DNA from: a virus
Length of the DNA: 61,445 nucleotides
Virus record (IMG/VR): IMGVR_UViG_3300046477_000714
Span: 1 to 61,445 of that record
Direction: 5' to 3' (one strand)
Part shown: piece after piece, positions 48,601 to 57,600 of the stretch
How positions within the stretch are numbered: position 1 is the stretch's first letter
How the letters are laid out: each line of letters starts with the position of its first letter
Notes under the pieces: model-generated
Told to the model about the DNA's origin: nothing
Database searches by the model: none
What the model saw: only the letters and a program-made list of their open reading frames with translations
Made by a program: the position numbers and the translations under genes

Positions 48601-48691
48601 TGATTCGTACCAATCATTCGAGTTCGAGTTCGTTGGCACCTCGCGCGTGCGCACTGCGCAGTTCGTTGAAGACATCAGGGAGTTGGTCTGA
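45671..48691 (+). CDS. Tail nozzle protein with two inserted lectin-like domains
   Basis: 1,006 residues. The N-terminal part (SFRGEAPRMTPRALPENAAQSAINSRLQTGDLETWRQF) and the central beta-propeller-like repeats (GLIALPNGVMAGFRRNQLCFSAQNRPHAWPVEWRL) are those of podovirus nozzle/tail-tube hub proteins. Two extra beta-sandwich segments, about 140-330 and 690-895, look like concanavalin/LamG folds (SWDVIFNTASRKRMLAHV..., FTVEARATCNTNPGLGG..., NPTARIYIDGALITTVAL). They make the protein much longer than typical nozzles and could bind host glycans. Confidence 0.75.
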   Translation: MRIAIESFRGEAPRMTPRALPENAAQSAINSRLQTGDLETWRQFALTEQLANNGDVETIYLLNDRWLSWTADVDVARGAIPGDNTFRTYLTGPDVYDQPRFTNYALATTGSEPLPVTTRPLGVPSPDTQPTAVAGVSTLGGPTITDILDNGDQLATSWSTSSPVSTAFTRSIVSQTTLSGDSVYSLEADENNDFPAFLFRDFGISDSQVVEASWDVIFNTASRKRMLAHVKCNVDGAGAAVYWSEAGGFQILLTSAFNLHGVSVLAGIAVGAPAPDIRYTVTCQIAKNTAGSFTITATLYSGSAQLATLTVTNALTNSGGFVGFTNQVAEPTAPDPVTYYDNIHVRATSPTTAVEQIATSYVYTFVNDLGEESAPSPPSATILKDDGTAITVTTATTVPSGFSVDYSIETKRIYRAASGATGTVFEFVAEIPLSQADYVDELTDSELGDPLETELYALPPDDLRGLIALPNGVMAGFRRNQLCFSAQNRPHAWPVEWRLNTDTDIVCIGNIDTTVVVGTKAFPYLAIGNDPSAYSMTKLEVQQAAVSKRSVAYLVGIGVVFASPDGLIAVAGNGKVSNLTETIFTRRQWQNLIPETILAIAHDDVYHFFSGGIGASALTSADYKSYALDMKQTGFGLIELGYHAIAVHANPLTDRLYLVLDALDEPFDAYLPVSSTAPVIREQTANSNIQLLVAFDEASDPFKDSSQNAFVPVVVGSWTQGAGVINSNNASSSAWSITYGANSPALIYDNTVGFTVEARATCNTNPGLGGDGLYAAFYDFGTSADLRLELTPPGLGTDWQWRVTLQGSPTFYGPHFAFHTFSHIAVVVPPGVNPTARIYIDGALITTVALTSPSADPTNAPFSVQRQSQPVATGLSVDYARLTRGEVYTADFTPPTDSDIVPTGHNVIYEFDAESGDGDLVQRYKGKLNLLPDPRAFLYCQVKAEDYDNLLMNLYADGVLFLSEVITSQEPFTLPLDDSYQSFEFEFVGTSRVRTAQFVEDIRELV

Positions 48692-49146
48692 TGGCTGTCG
48701 ACGGTAAACCAGGGATTGCGACAGTTCGAGACGCCGGGCGCGCCGCGCAAGGCGCGTTCGATGCCATCCGTCGGCGCATCGAAGCCCTCGAGAAACTACT
48801 GAACACCGTCGAGTTGATGTCGGGCACTAGCTCGCAGAAGAACGCGACGGTGACTGCTTCGCTCAGTTTCCTGCAGTCTCAGATCAACAACATCGTCAGC
48901 GACATCAAAGAGCTAACGGATCTGTTGAGCGGAGACGATGGCATCGTGGTCGTGGCTAGCGGGCAGTTGCTGCCACGCACTCTCGAGGCGGGATCAGGCA
49001 TCGAGATCACTTTCCCAGATGGCGCCGATGGCAACCCAGTCATCGGGCTAACGGGAGCGGGCGCGGGGACCTACCCGTTCATCACCACCGAACTCGACGA
49101 TGATATCCTGACCGAATCCGGTCACCGCATCCGAATCGAGGGTTGA
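48691..49146 (+). CDS. Tail appendage adaptor
   Basis: 151 residues. A helical coiled-coil N-terminal region (GAFDAIRRRIEALEKLLNTVEL, SFLQSQINNIVSDIKEL) and a beta C-terminal end (GSGIEITFPDGADGNPVIGLTGAG) typical of proteins that anchor tail fibres. Starts at the last base of the nozzle stop codon. Confidence 0.65.
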   Translation: MAVDGKPGIATVRDAGRAAQGAFDAIRRRIEALEKLLNTVELMSGTSSQKNATVTASLSFLQSQINNIVSDIKELTDLLSGDDGIVVVASGQLLPRTLEAGSGIEITFPDGADGNPVIGLTGAGAGTYPFITTELDDDILTESGHRIRIEG

Positions 49147-49147
49147 C

Positions 49148-49777
49148 ATGCCACGCATCAGTGAACTTGACTCCGTATCCAGCGGTCCGCTGGTTGGCGA
49201 TGAGTTGGTGGTCGTCGATCAAGGTGGCGTGACTGCCCGCACCACCGCTCAAGACATTGCCAACTTGGCTCCCGCGTTGACACCGGGTGAAGTGCACTGG
49301 AACGATGACATCCAGTTGATCAGTGCGCTTTCGTCTACCAGCGGCCTGGACGGCGATGAGCATGTGGTGGTCGAGAAAGGCAGCACGTTCATCCAGACCA
49401 CATCGTTGTTCCTGTCTCGAGTGCTGCTCGGGTTCGCCAACATCTTCGAGCGCAACCAAAGCGTTCAACCACTCGACTTGACTGATGGTGGAACCATCAG
49501 CACGGATGCATCGCTGAGCAACATCTTCAGAGTCACTCTTGGCGGCAACCGTACTTTGGCCAACCCGACCAATTTGACTGATGGCATGGTCTTGAACTGG
49601 ATCATCAAGCAAGACAGCACAGGTGGCCGCACGCTCGCGTATGACACCAAGTTCAAATGGCCCAGTGGCACAGCACCGGTGGTGGCTGCAGGCTCGAACG
49701 CTGTGTCGTTCATCAGTGCGTGCTATGACGGTCAAAGCGACACCTTGCTTGCCAACTCTTCGTTGGGGCATGCCTGA
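49148..49777 (+). CDS. Tail fibre/appendage protein
   Basis: 209 residues. MPRISELDSVSSGPLVGDELVVVDQGGVTARTTAQDIANLAP is the familiar fibre/tail-appendage attachment domain; the C-terminal beta region (VTLGGNRTLANPTNLTDGMVLNWIIKQDSTGGRTLAYDTKFKW) is a receptor-proximal fold of this family. A probable receptor-binding component. Confidence 0.7.
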   Translation: MPRISELDSVSSGPLVGDELVVVDQGGVTARTTAQDIANLAPALTPGEVHWNDDIQLISALSSTSGLDGDEHVVVEKGSTFIQTTSLFLSRVLLGFANIFERNQSVQPLDLTDGGTISTDASLSNIFRVTLGGNRTLANPTNLTDGMVLNWIIKQDSTGGRTLAYDTKFKWPSGTAPVVAAGSNAVSFISACYDGQSDTLLANSSLGHA

Positions 49778-49929
49778 TGTTTGCAGTCTCACCCGCTTTC
49801 ATGACAGCCACGGGTGGAGGTGGGGTGCCTTACGTTCCCCAATCTCAACCCATCACGATCAACCTTGACGAGTCCAGCTACACGCCGTCCTCGCAACCAG
49901 TCACCATCAACCTCACGGAGGGCGCATGA
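49777..49929 (+). CDS. 50-residue tail-associated peptide with a duplicated motif
   Basis: Short gene that starts by overlap with the previous stop (TGATG) and ends overlapping the next start (ATGA). It contains the motif SQP(I/V)TINL(D/T)E twice (PQSQPITINLDES and SSQPVTINLTEG). Gly-rich start, no membrane part. Overlaps on both sides and the repeated motif support expression; unknown role. Confidence 0.6.
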   Translation: MFAVSPAFMTATGGGGVPYVPQSQPITINLDESSYTPSSQPVTINLTEGA

Positions 49930-50912
49930 CAGTCCGCGTTTACAGATCAACCGATGGCTCGGCGCCAGTACTCAGCGGTGCCGCGGGTGCCCTCGCCACC
50001 GTGCTCGATGCAGTGCTGGTCAACGGCTACGGTTCCAAGACCGCAGCCGGTTGGGCCATTGAGTTCACTGGCACCAACAAGCGTGTCTACCGCGCCGCAT
50101 CAGGCAATCGCCTGCGCCTGCGTGTGGACGATACCGGTACCTCGAATGCTCGAGTCATCGGCTACGAGAGCATGTCCGACGTGGACACTGGCACGGCTGG
50201 TTTCCCGACCGATGCCCAGATCTCGGGTGGTCTGTATTGGCTGAAGTCCACCCTCACAGACTCCACCGCACGTGCATGGCTGATCATCGCCACTGGCACG
50301 ATGTTCTACATGTTCGTGAACACTGGTGGCGCCGGTGCTGGCTCAGCTTGGTCGAGCAACGTCAACAGTTTCGGAGATTTCACGTCGTACAAAGCGAGCG
50401 ACACCTCTGGTGTTCGCATCATCGGGAACATCAGCACAACGGTGTCCTCGACCAACTCGCATGGCCTCAAGTGCTTCACAGCAGCAACAGGTTCGGCGAT
50501 CAGCGGTGCGTATGTGGCTCGTGCCAACAACCTCATCGGTGGTTCGATCAACGTCGGACAAGCAGTGAGTAGTCTCATCACTGGTGTCGTGGCGTCGTAC
50601 GGCAATGCGCAGACCATCGGTTCGAATATCGATTGGGCTAACGGTGCTCTCTCAAACAGTGCGCCAACGTACCCGAATGCACCAGATGGTGCACTCCAGA
50701 TGGGCCGCGTCTTCATCACCGAAAGTGCCGTGTCCCTTCGTGGGTACCTGCCTGGGTTGTGGGCGCCATGCATCGGTGCCGGAACACCACCAGCATTCAA
50801 TGACACGTGGTCCGGCACCGGTGATCTGTCGGGCAAGACGTTCGAACTGATTCTTCTCTCCGCAGGTTCCAACGTCGGTCGCGTCGCAATCGAAACTTCG
50901 GACACTTGGTAA
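49926..50912 (+). CDS. Tail/virion protein, MTVRVYRSTDxSAPVLSG family
   Basis: 328 residues, beta-rich and glycine-rich. The N-terminus MTVRVYRSTDGSAPVLSGAAGALATVLDAVLVNGYG is conserved over many phages of Pseudomonadota as a tail-appendage or neck-whisker type protein. C-terminal TWSGTGDLSGKTFELI is shared as well. Role inferred. Confidence 0.7.
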   Translation: MTVRVYRSTDGSAPVLSGAAGALATVLDAVLVNGYGSKTAAGWAIEFTGTNKRVYRAASGNRLRLRVDDTGTSNARVIGYESMSDVDTGTAGFPTDAQISGGLYWLKSTLTDSTARAWLIIATGTMFYMFVNTGGAGAGSAWSSNVNSFGDFTSYKASDTSGVRIIGNISTTVSSTNSHGLKCFTAATGSAISGAYVARANNLIGGSINVGQAVSSLITGVVASYGNAQTIGSNIDWANGALSNSAPTYPNAPDGALQMGRVFITESAVSLRGYLPGLWAPCIGAGTPPAFNDTWSGTGDLSGKTFELILLSAGSNVGRVAIETSDTW

Positions 50913-51262
50913 TGGCTGATCTCGGATCGATCGGTACCTACACCGATCTCAAGACGATTGCCGGTGTGAGTTGGTTCACCGGCACCGGCCCGTGCGACAA
51001 GCATGGGGTCCAGACCCCGCGGGGCCGGATCACCGGTGTCGCCAAGATCGCTGGTGTCGTCGCTCCTGGGCACATGGTCCATCTCGTTGAACGCAGCACG
51101 CGCAGGCTGCTGCGCTCGACTGCCGCAGGCGCCGGTGGTGTGTTCATCTTCGATGGTCTGAACACGGTCAGCGAAGACTACCTCGTCGTCATGATGGATG
51201 AGGGAGACACGGGTTCGTACAACGCAAAGACCGCCGACCGGGTGACCGCGATAGCGGTGTGA
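50912..51262 (+). CDS. Tail-associated protein (beta-domain)
   Basis: 116 residues from ATG 50912 (MADLGSIGTYTDLKTIAGVSWFTGTG). The core RITGVAKIAGVVAPGHMVHLVERSTRRLLRSTAAGAGGVFIFDGLN looks like a carboxypeptidase-regulatory/Ig-like beta domain common in phage tail proteins. Coupled to the previous gene. Confidence 0.6.
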   Translation: MADLGSIGTYTDLKTIAGVSWFTGTGPCDKHGVQTPRGRITGVAKIAGVVAPGHMVHLVERSTRRLLRSTAAGAGGVFIFDGLNTVSEDYLVVMMDEGDTGSYNAKTADRVTAIAV

Positions 51263-51264
51263 AC

Positions 51265-51663
51265 ATGATCGCAGGCACCGAGTTCCAGTTCGCCCACCCG
51301 ACAACGGTGGCGCGGGCTTGTCTCGCGAAAAGGCCCGGCGACATGCGAGTTTCCGAGATCGCTGAAATCCAGGCAGAATGCGAAGCTGACAGAGCCGCCT
51401 GCTTGGTTTGCGAAGATGGAGTGTTGGTAGTCACACTCACCCCATTCAGCGATGACCCCTACGACGGCTTTGAGATGTATGTGTTGCTCGCCGTGGCCTA
51501 CAGGCACGGCGCAGTTGAGCGACAAGACGCCGCGCTGCAGGCCATTGCGCGCGATCTCGGAGCGGACGCCATAGCCTTTCGCGCACGGCGCAGAGGTTGG
51601 GCGAGACGGCTGGGGCCAGAGTGGCAACGCCGCGGCACCGACGAGTTCGTGAGGATGATCTGA
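51265..51663 (+). CDS. Hypothetical protein of the ejection gene cluster
   Basis: 132 residues from ATG 51265. CLVCEDGVLVVTLTPFSDDPYDGFEMYVLLAVAYRHGAVERQDAALQAIARDLGADAIAFRARRRGWARRLGPEW resembles an acetyltransferase-like (GNAT-type) fold without clear acetyl-CoA loop. Short proteins of this kind occur between tail and ejection genes in podoviruses; role unknown. Confidence 0.5.
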   Translation: MIAGTEFQFAHPTTVARACLAKRPGDMRVSEIAEIQAECEADRAACLVCEDGVLVVTLTPFSDDPYDGFEMYVLLAVAYRHGAVERQDAALQAIARDLGADAIAFRARRRGWARRLGPEWQRRGTDEFVRMI

Positions 51664-51664
51664 C

Positions 51665-52321
51665 ATGGGTGGAAAAACAGGCAACGTGGCAGAAACCCCG
51701 CAACAGCGGGCCATGGCCGATCACGCCATGAACCTCTATGCGGACTGGAAGCAGCGGTGGCTTCCGGTCCAGCAGAACCTTTCCAACCAGATCCAGCGGA
51801 TGGGCAAGGAAGGATCCTTCGCGCGTGAAACCGCAACCGGGCGTGCCGCCACCGACACGGGCATCCAGTTCTCGCGCGCCGAGAGCGGCCTCGAGAGCGG
51901 GCTTTCGAATACCGGTGCGAAAGTCGGATCGTCGAAGTTCAACCTCGGTGTCACCGGGCTCAGCGAAGACAAGGCGAAGTCTCGAGGGCTCGGCATGGTC
52001 TCGGCAGACCAGATGATCGATGATGCCTACATGCAAGGTCTGGGTGCACTGACGGCAGTTGGCCGCGGTGAGCGCGCAACGGTCACCGATTCGCTGGGAG
52101 CGCAAGCGCAAGAGAGCGCACGTCAGGCGACTGCCGATGCGGCAGCTTCGCTGACCGAGCGCGCTGGCAATGCCAAGGTGATCGGTCAATTGGCCGGCTA
52201 CGGTATGCAGCAGTACATGAGCATGCCAGCGTCTCAGCCTGTGGGCTCGGTGCCCGGAGGGTACCGTGCTGACGGCGCAATCTTCAATAACCCATCGGCG
52301 TACACGCCGCCAGGAGGTTAG
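51665..52321 (+). CDS. Putative ejection (internal virion) protein
   Basis: 218 residues, helical, Ala/Gln/Gly-rich (QRAMADHAMNLYADWKQRWLPVQQNLSNQIQRMGKEG ... AQESARQATADAAASLTERAGNAKVIGQLAGYGMQQYM). Similar composition to podovirus internal core proteins. Precedes two more such genes. Confidence 0.6.
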   Translation: MGGKTGNVAETPQQRAMADHAMNLYADWKQRWLPVQQNLSNQIQRMGKEGSFARETATGRAATDTGIQFSRAESGLESGLSNTGAKVGSSKFNLGVTGLSEDKAKSRGLGMVSADQMIDDAYMQGLGALTAVGRGERATVTDSLGAQAQESARQATADAAASLTERAGNAKVIGQLAGYGMQQYMSMPASQPVGSVPGGYRADGAIFNNPSAYTPPGG

Positions 52322-52323
52322 AC

Positions 52324-52788
52324 ATGGCAGGCTCTCTGACCAGTCTCTTCGGTGGCGGCAAAGCCAGTGCGCAACCCCAGAACAACATCTTCGGGGTCAG
52401 CGCCGGATCGAAGACCTACGCTGGCGACACGTTCGCTGCGTTGACGCGTGCGCAATGGGCGGACTACACCCAGAACTTCGTGCCGCTGGAAAACCAGTTG
52501 ATCCAGTACGCCACCGATCCGAACGTCGTCAGCGACGCGATGAAGAAGTCCAGCACTGAAGTCAACCAATCGTTCGATGCCACGCAAGCCTCTGCCGATC
52601 GCCGGCTGAAAGGCCTGGGTGTCACGCTGTCTCCGGAAGAGAAGCAGGCCCAGACACGATCCTACGGTCTGGCGCGTTCGCTGGCCGATGTGCAAGCGCA
52701 GAACCTGACGCGCGATCTGACGATGCGCCGGCAGCAGGCAGTCCTTGGGAATCCGGCGCCGTCGGCCGCGGCAGGTGGAGGCATCTGA
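52324..52788 (+). CDS. Putative ejection-cluster protein
   Basis: 154 residues. FAALTRAQWADYTQNFVPLENQLIQYATDPNVVSDAMKKSSTEVNQSFDATQASADRRLKGLGV is a conserved helical part seen next to internal virion proteins. Good Shine-Dalgarno (GGAGG). Function not known. Confidence 0.6.
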   Translation: MAGSLTSLFGGGKASAQPQNNIFGVSAGSKTYAGDTFAALTRAQWADYTQNFVPLENQLIQYATDPNVVSDAMKKSSTEVNQSFDATQASADRRLKGLGVTLSPEEKQAQTRSYGLARSLADVQAQNLTRDLTMRRQQAVLGNPAPSAAAGGGI

Positions 52789-53066
52789 TGGCAAGCTATG
52801 GTGTTGGTGCCAATCTGGTCACCGCTGGCCAAGACCAACTTGGCGAGGCGACCAAAGGGTTGAAAGAGGCTGCTGACGAAGAGGCTCAGCGCAACGCGCA
52901 CAACAAGGAGAACGAGGCCGCGCGCAAGGCAGGCAACCAGCAACTGGGCGGGACGCTCGGCGCGGTTGGTGGCATGGCGATCGGTGCCCAGTACGGTAGC
53001 GCTCTCGGTCCTTGGGGTGCGCTGATCGGTGGCGCTGTCGGTGCGCTTGCTGGAGGGCTCTTCTAA
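52788..53066 (+). CDS. Glycine-zipper membrane-active protein
   Basis: 92 residues. Coiled-coil N-terminal half and a C-terminal glycine zipper (GGTLGAVGGMAIGAQYGSALGPWGALIGGAVGALAGGLF) able to insert in membranes. Likely helps form the ejection channel through the cell envelope. Overlaps both neighbours. Confidence 0.7.
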   Translation: MASYGVGANLVTAGQDQLGEATKGLKEAADEEAQRNAHNKENEAARKAGNQQLGGTLGAVGGMAIGAQYGSALGPWGALIGGAVGALAGGLF

Positions 53067-54664
53067 TGCCATACGGTCTCGGTCTTGGCGCCAGCATCGC
53101 TGGCGAGGCGGCGCAGGGGATTCAATCCGGCTTCAACATGGGGCTGCAGCAGTCCCAGTTCGAAGAGAACAAACGCCGGAACCAGTTCGAGGAGACGCGT
53201 CAGACCGCCGCCGATGCGCGTGCGGCGGACGAACTCGCGCTGCGCCAGAAGGGCGAGCAACGCGCCCAGCAGGCGGCGGACGATGCCACCGCTGAACGTG
53301 GCGTCAACGCGCTGCTGGGCCGGCAGAAGGCGATCATCACCGCTGGCCAACAAGCCCAGCTGAACGGTCAACCGCTCGACCCCACGATGGTCGACGAGTA
53401 CGGCAAGAACGCAGCGCTGCTCAAGCAGACGGCAAAGAACTGGGTGTCGCGCCTCCAGACCGGCAAGGTCGATCTGGACGCTGCGCCAGCGCGCGACGTC
53501 TACGCCAACATGTCCGCGGCCACCGGCATGAATCTGGCCGACATGAAAGCGTTGCCCCAAGGCGTCGATGACTGGAAGACCGGCATGGATACCGGCAACC
53601 ACCAGTTGATGCTCAAGGGTGCGAACACGATCATGGCGCCGCGTCTGCGCATGGGCATCGGTGACGATGATCCCAACGGCAGCGGTGGCAAGATCGTCAG
53701 CAAGCAACTGCTCGACATCTCGCCTGCGCGCGATGGCAATGGCGTCGATCATCCTGACAAGTTCATCCCGATCATCCGCACGACGGTGAAGCTGCCCGAT
53801 GGCAGCACGAAGTACTACGACGCCCCATCGACTCTCGGTGGCACGACGGACCCCAACGCGCCGGTGCAACCAGTCAGCATCCAAGATGCGATGGACTTCG
53901 TCGGCCACGCTGGCAACTTCGCCACCGCGATGAGTCATCCTGCTCTGATGTCGAAGCTCGAGCAGGGCGCGAAGGAACTGGATACCGAGCATGTCCAGGC
54001 GCTCGACGAACTGACGAACCTGACTCGGCCTACGATGAAGCCGAAGCAGATGATCGTGCACGGCGGCAACAAGAACACGCTGGTCAACATCAACGAGACC
54101 ACCGGCAAGATCATCAACCAGACCGAGTACGGTGTCGGCGCAACCCCGCGCAACTTCAACCCGAACACCGGTGGCGGCGGGACGCTGCGCGCGCAACTGC
54201 GGGCGCTCGACGAAGACAAAGCCAACGGTGTCTACGACGACGATCCCGACCAGTACGAGCAGGATCGTCACGACATCATCATGCGTGCCGGTCGGGCGCA
54301 GACCGGTGCCGGCAAGGGTCCGAGCAGCGCCGAGATCAACAGTATCGGCAATGACGCTGCGAATCGCGCTGCAAGCACGCAGGGCTTGCACTACGACAAG
54401 ACGGCTGGGGTCTACAAGGACAATGCTGGCAACCGCGCTACAGCTGACCAGATGAAGGGCATCGATGCCGCACGGGAAGGTGCTCTCACTGTCGCGCGCA
54501 ACAACGCGGCGAATGGCAAGCGCACATCGGGCGACGAGGTCACGAAGGCTGTCAACACCGCTGCACCTCCTGGCAAACCCAAGTACCAAGAGGGCCAGAC
54601 AGCAACCGGTCCCAACGGTGCCAAGATGGTCTTCAAGGGTGGCGTATGGCAAGCCCTCAAGTAG
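53066..54664 (+). CDS. Large internal virion/ejection protein
   Basis: 532 residues from ATG 53066 (MPYGLGLGASIAGEAAQGIQSGF). Hydrophobic N-terminus, long helical region with heptads (NRRNQFEETRQTAADARAADELALRQKGEQRAQQAADD), then beta-rich and disordered tail. Size and place suggest a core protein that enters the cell with DNA. The gene end overlaps the next gene by 19 bases. Confidence 0.65.
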   Translation: MPYGLGLGASIAGEAAQGIQSGFNMGLQQSQFEENKRRNQFEETRQTAADARAADELALRQKGEQRAQQAADDATAERGVNALLGRQKAIITAGQQAQLNGQPLDPTMVDEYGKNAALLKQTAKNWVSRLQTGKVDLDAAPARDVYANMSAATGMNLADMKALPQGVDDWKTGMDTGNHQLMLKGANTIMAPRLRMGIGDDDPNGSGGKIVSKQLLDISPARDGNGVDHPDKFIPIIRTTVKLPDGSTKYYDAPSTLGGTTDPNAPVQPVSIQDAMDFVGHAGNFATAMSHPALMSKLEQGAKELDTEHVQALDELTNLTRPTMKPKQMIVHGGNKNTLVNINETTGKIINQTEYGVGATPRNFNPNTGGGGTLRAQLRALDEDKANGVYDDDPDQYEQDRHDIIMRAGRAQTGAGKGPSSAEINSIGNDAANRAASTQGLHYDKTAGVYKDNAGNRATADQMKGIDAAREGALTVARNNAANGKRTSGDEVTKAVNTAAPPGKPKYQEGQTATGPNGAKMVFKGGVWQALK

Positions 54665-57600
54665 CAGCCCCGAGCGCAGATCTTCCGCCTGGGTTCACCG
54701 CTGATCCCGCCGAATTGCCGGCGGGGTTCAAGGTCGATGAGCCCGCGGCCAAGCCGGCGGGCTTCATCGAGACGGCGCTGCGCACCGTCGCGCAGAGTGC
54801 CGCGCCGATCATCCGCACTGTGGGTCTGGCCGAGTCGACGCTGCAAGGCGCGATTCGCGGCAAGGAAGCCCAGGATCAGGTCATCGCGCGCACCGAAGAG
54901 CAAGTCAAACGGCTCAAGGAAGAGTACGACTGGAAGCCGGGCGAGACCCCGAACACCGCTGGCGAATTCGTCGGTGGTGTGGCCAGCATGCCCCAGCAGT
55001 TGCTGGGCCAGGGCGTGGCCCCAGGCGTCAACCGCGCAGCCGAAGTGATCGAGCGCGGCGGCACGGGCGCCGAAGCTGCAACCGCTGGCGCGGCTACGGG
55101 CGCTGTCGCCCAGTTGCTGCAGATGTTGCCTATGGGTGCTGGCAAGACCATCCAGAAAGCTGTCGGTGGTGGCGCTGTACGTCAGACCGTCACCGGCGCC
55201 GTGGGTGGCGCTGCGACGAACGTTGTCGCGGGCGCGGCAGGGCGCGCTGTCGAGAACGCGGCGCTGCCAGAGGCGCCGTCCGGTGACATGGGTCCTCCCG
55301 AGGAGGACAAATACGCAGATTTGCGTCAGGCCCCGCTCGATGCAAAGGCGGCGCTGACTGAGGCCGGCGTGGGCGCTGCGTTCGGTGCGCTCGGTGTGCA
55401 CCAGACACGGAAAGCTGCGGCCGCGCATGCAAAGGCGAACCCGCCCCCGCCACCTTTCCCCACCGACAAGATGGAAGACCTGGGCGACGGTACGTTCCGC
55501 ACGCCCAACGGCAGCACGATCACCCAAGAGGATTGGACGACGCGCAGCCAGAAGATCCGCGATGGGTGGATGGAACCTGCGCCCAAGGAAGCGGAGACGC
55601 CCAAACTGCAGGAAGAGATCGATCGTCTGCGCGAGGAACACCCCGCCGGCCCGGTGGCCGACGTGCTAGTGCAGGTGGCCAAGCAGCGCGACGAGACACG
55701 GCAGAAGAAAGCGCAAGCCGATGAACTGCGTGCTGCCGCTGACAAGACCACGGATATCGAGATCAAGAAGGCCTTGAATGCGAAGGCCGACAAGCTCGAT
55801 CCGCGCGAGCAGGTCCCCGTTGGTCAAACCAAAGAGGGCCAGCCCGAGATCAAGACCGAAGAGACGAAGAAGATTCCCGTCGGTGAGACGACCGAAGGGC
55901 AACCCGAGATCAAGACCGAAAAGACGGAACCGATCCCCAAGGGTGAGGTGACCGAGGAGAAGATCCCTGTTGGCGAGACCAATGAGGTCCCCGGCGAAGG
56001 CGGGCAGATCCCCGTTGGTGAAGCCAAAGAGATCACGGGCTCTGGTGTCGAACCGACACCTGAGCCAAAGGCCGGCTCCATCCCGAAAGGTGAAGCCAAG
56101 GAACTCTACATTCCACCGGAGAAACGCAATGCCGCTGATCAAGTCACCAAGCAAGAAGGCAGTGGGGCAGAACATCAAAACGGAAGTGGCAGCGGGAAAG
56201 CCACCGAAGCAAGCGGTGGCAATCGCCCTGAACACCCAGCGGAGGGCGGGGGGCGGGTCGGAGAGGAACGCACCAGCGGGCCCAAGAAACCCGGTGCCAA
56301 TGAAAAAACCAGTCTTGACGTCGCCGGTGCCGGTGAAGCGAAAGGCGAAGGGCGGGTACTGACGTTCCCGAAGATCGAAGAGTCGATGCTCGGGGCGCGC
56401 GAGCCCACGGTTGAAGGTCTACCGAAAGGTGAAGACCGCGGTGTGACGCACGCGCGCAGGACCCTGAACGAGGGCATGCGCGAGGGCACCGTCCACAAGG
56501 ATGGTGGCGCGCTGGCGCTGTGGGCGCTCGATCGCAACCCGAATCTGGCGCGTGGTCTGCGCATCGAACCGAAGGCCAAAGGTGATCACGCGCTCGGACT
56601 CTACGACCACGCGAAGCGCGTGATCGAATTGTTCAAGGGCCAGAACACGCGCACCGCGGTGCACGAGATCTTCCACCACGCCGAACGGATGATGCCTGAC
56701 TTCGTGCAGCGCTCGATCCGTCGCGAGTGGATCAAGCACGTCAACGATCGGATCTTCGAGACCAAGGACCCGAAAGAGAAACAGGCCTTGCGCGACATCA
56801 TCGCCGCATCGCGTGGTGACAACGAAGCGCACGGCCGGTTGATGGACCGGTTCAAAGATGGCACCCTCGATAAGGACAAGTGGTACCACCTGACGAACCC
56901 GTCGGAGTTCTGGGCAGTCAATGCTGCGCGTCTGCTACATGAGCGCCACACGAGCCGTGGCTCTTGGCGCTCGCAAGCCAAACAGTGGATGAAGGAGATG
57001 GTCGAGCACGTCAAGAGCGCTGTCGGCGTCCGCTCCGATTCGGCTGTGCTCAAAGGCATCGACACAGTGCTGAACCCGAAGGTGGTTCGCAGCGAGCGCT
57101 CCGGCGCCAAGATGCTCGCCGACGGTGGAGGCAGCACGCCACGGAAAGTGCCACGAGACTTCCAAGACGTAGCCGGCAAACCAGCGAAGCGTGAACTCGG
57201 TGACGAGACGCGTGGCGAACGCTTCGTGCGCTCGTGGACTGACCGCTTCAATCGGGTGCTCAAGCTGCAGAAGACCGAGGCACCGAAGAGCGAGAAGGCC
57301 GACATCTACCTGCACGATGTGCTCTTCCAGGGGCGCGCGCAGCACCGCGGCGAACTGCTGGAGAAGGAGCACATCAAGCCTTTGGGCAAGGCGCTCGAGG
57401 AAGCCAAGAAGCAAGACCTGACGGTCACCGATGCCGACGACTACCTCACGGCGCTGCACGCGCCCGAGCGCAATCGCGAGATCGCCAAGATCAACCCGAA
57501 GCTGCCCGACGGCGGCTCGGGCATGACCAACAAGCAAGCCGCGGACATTCTCAAGGGCTACACGCCTGAGCAGAAGGCAGCGCTCGACAAGGTCGCCGGT

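Noticed and set aside
53063-54652. 529-codon minus-strand frame opposite the ejection gene
   Set aside because: Same reason: antisense shadow of GC-rich coding sequence.
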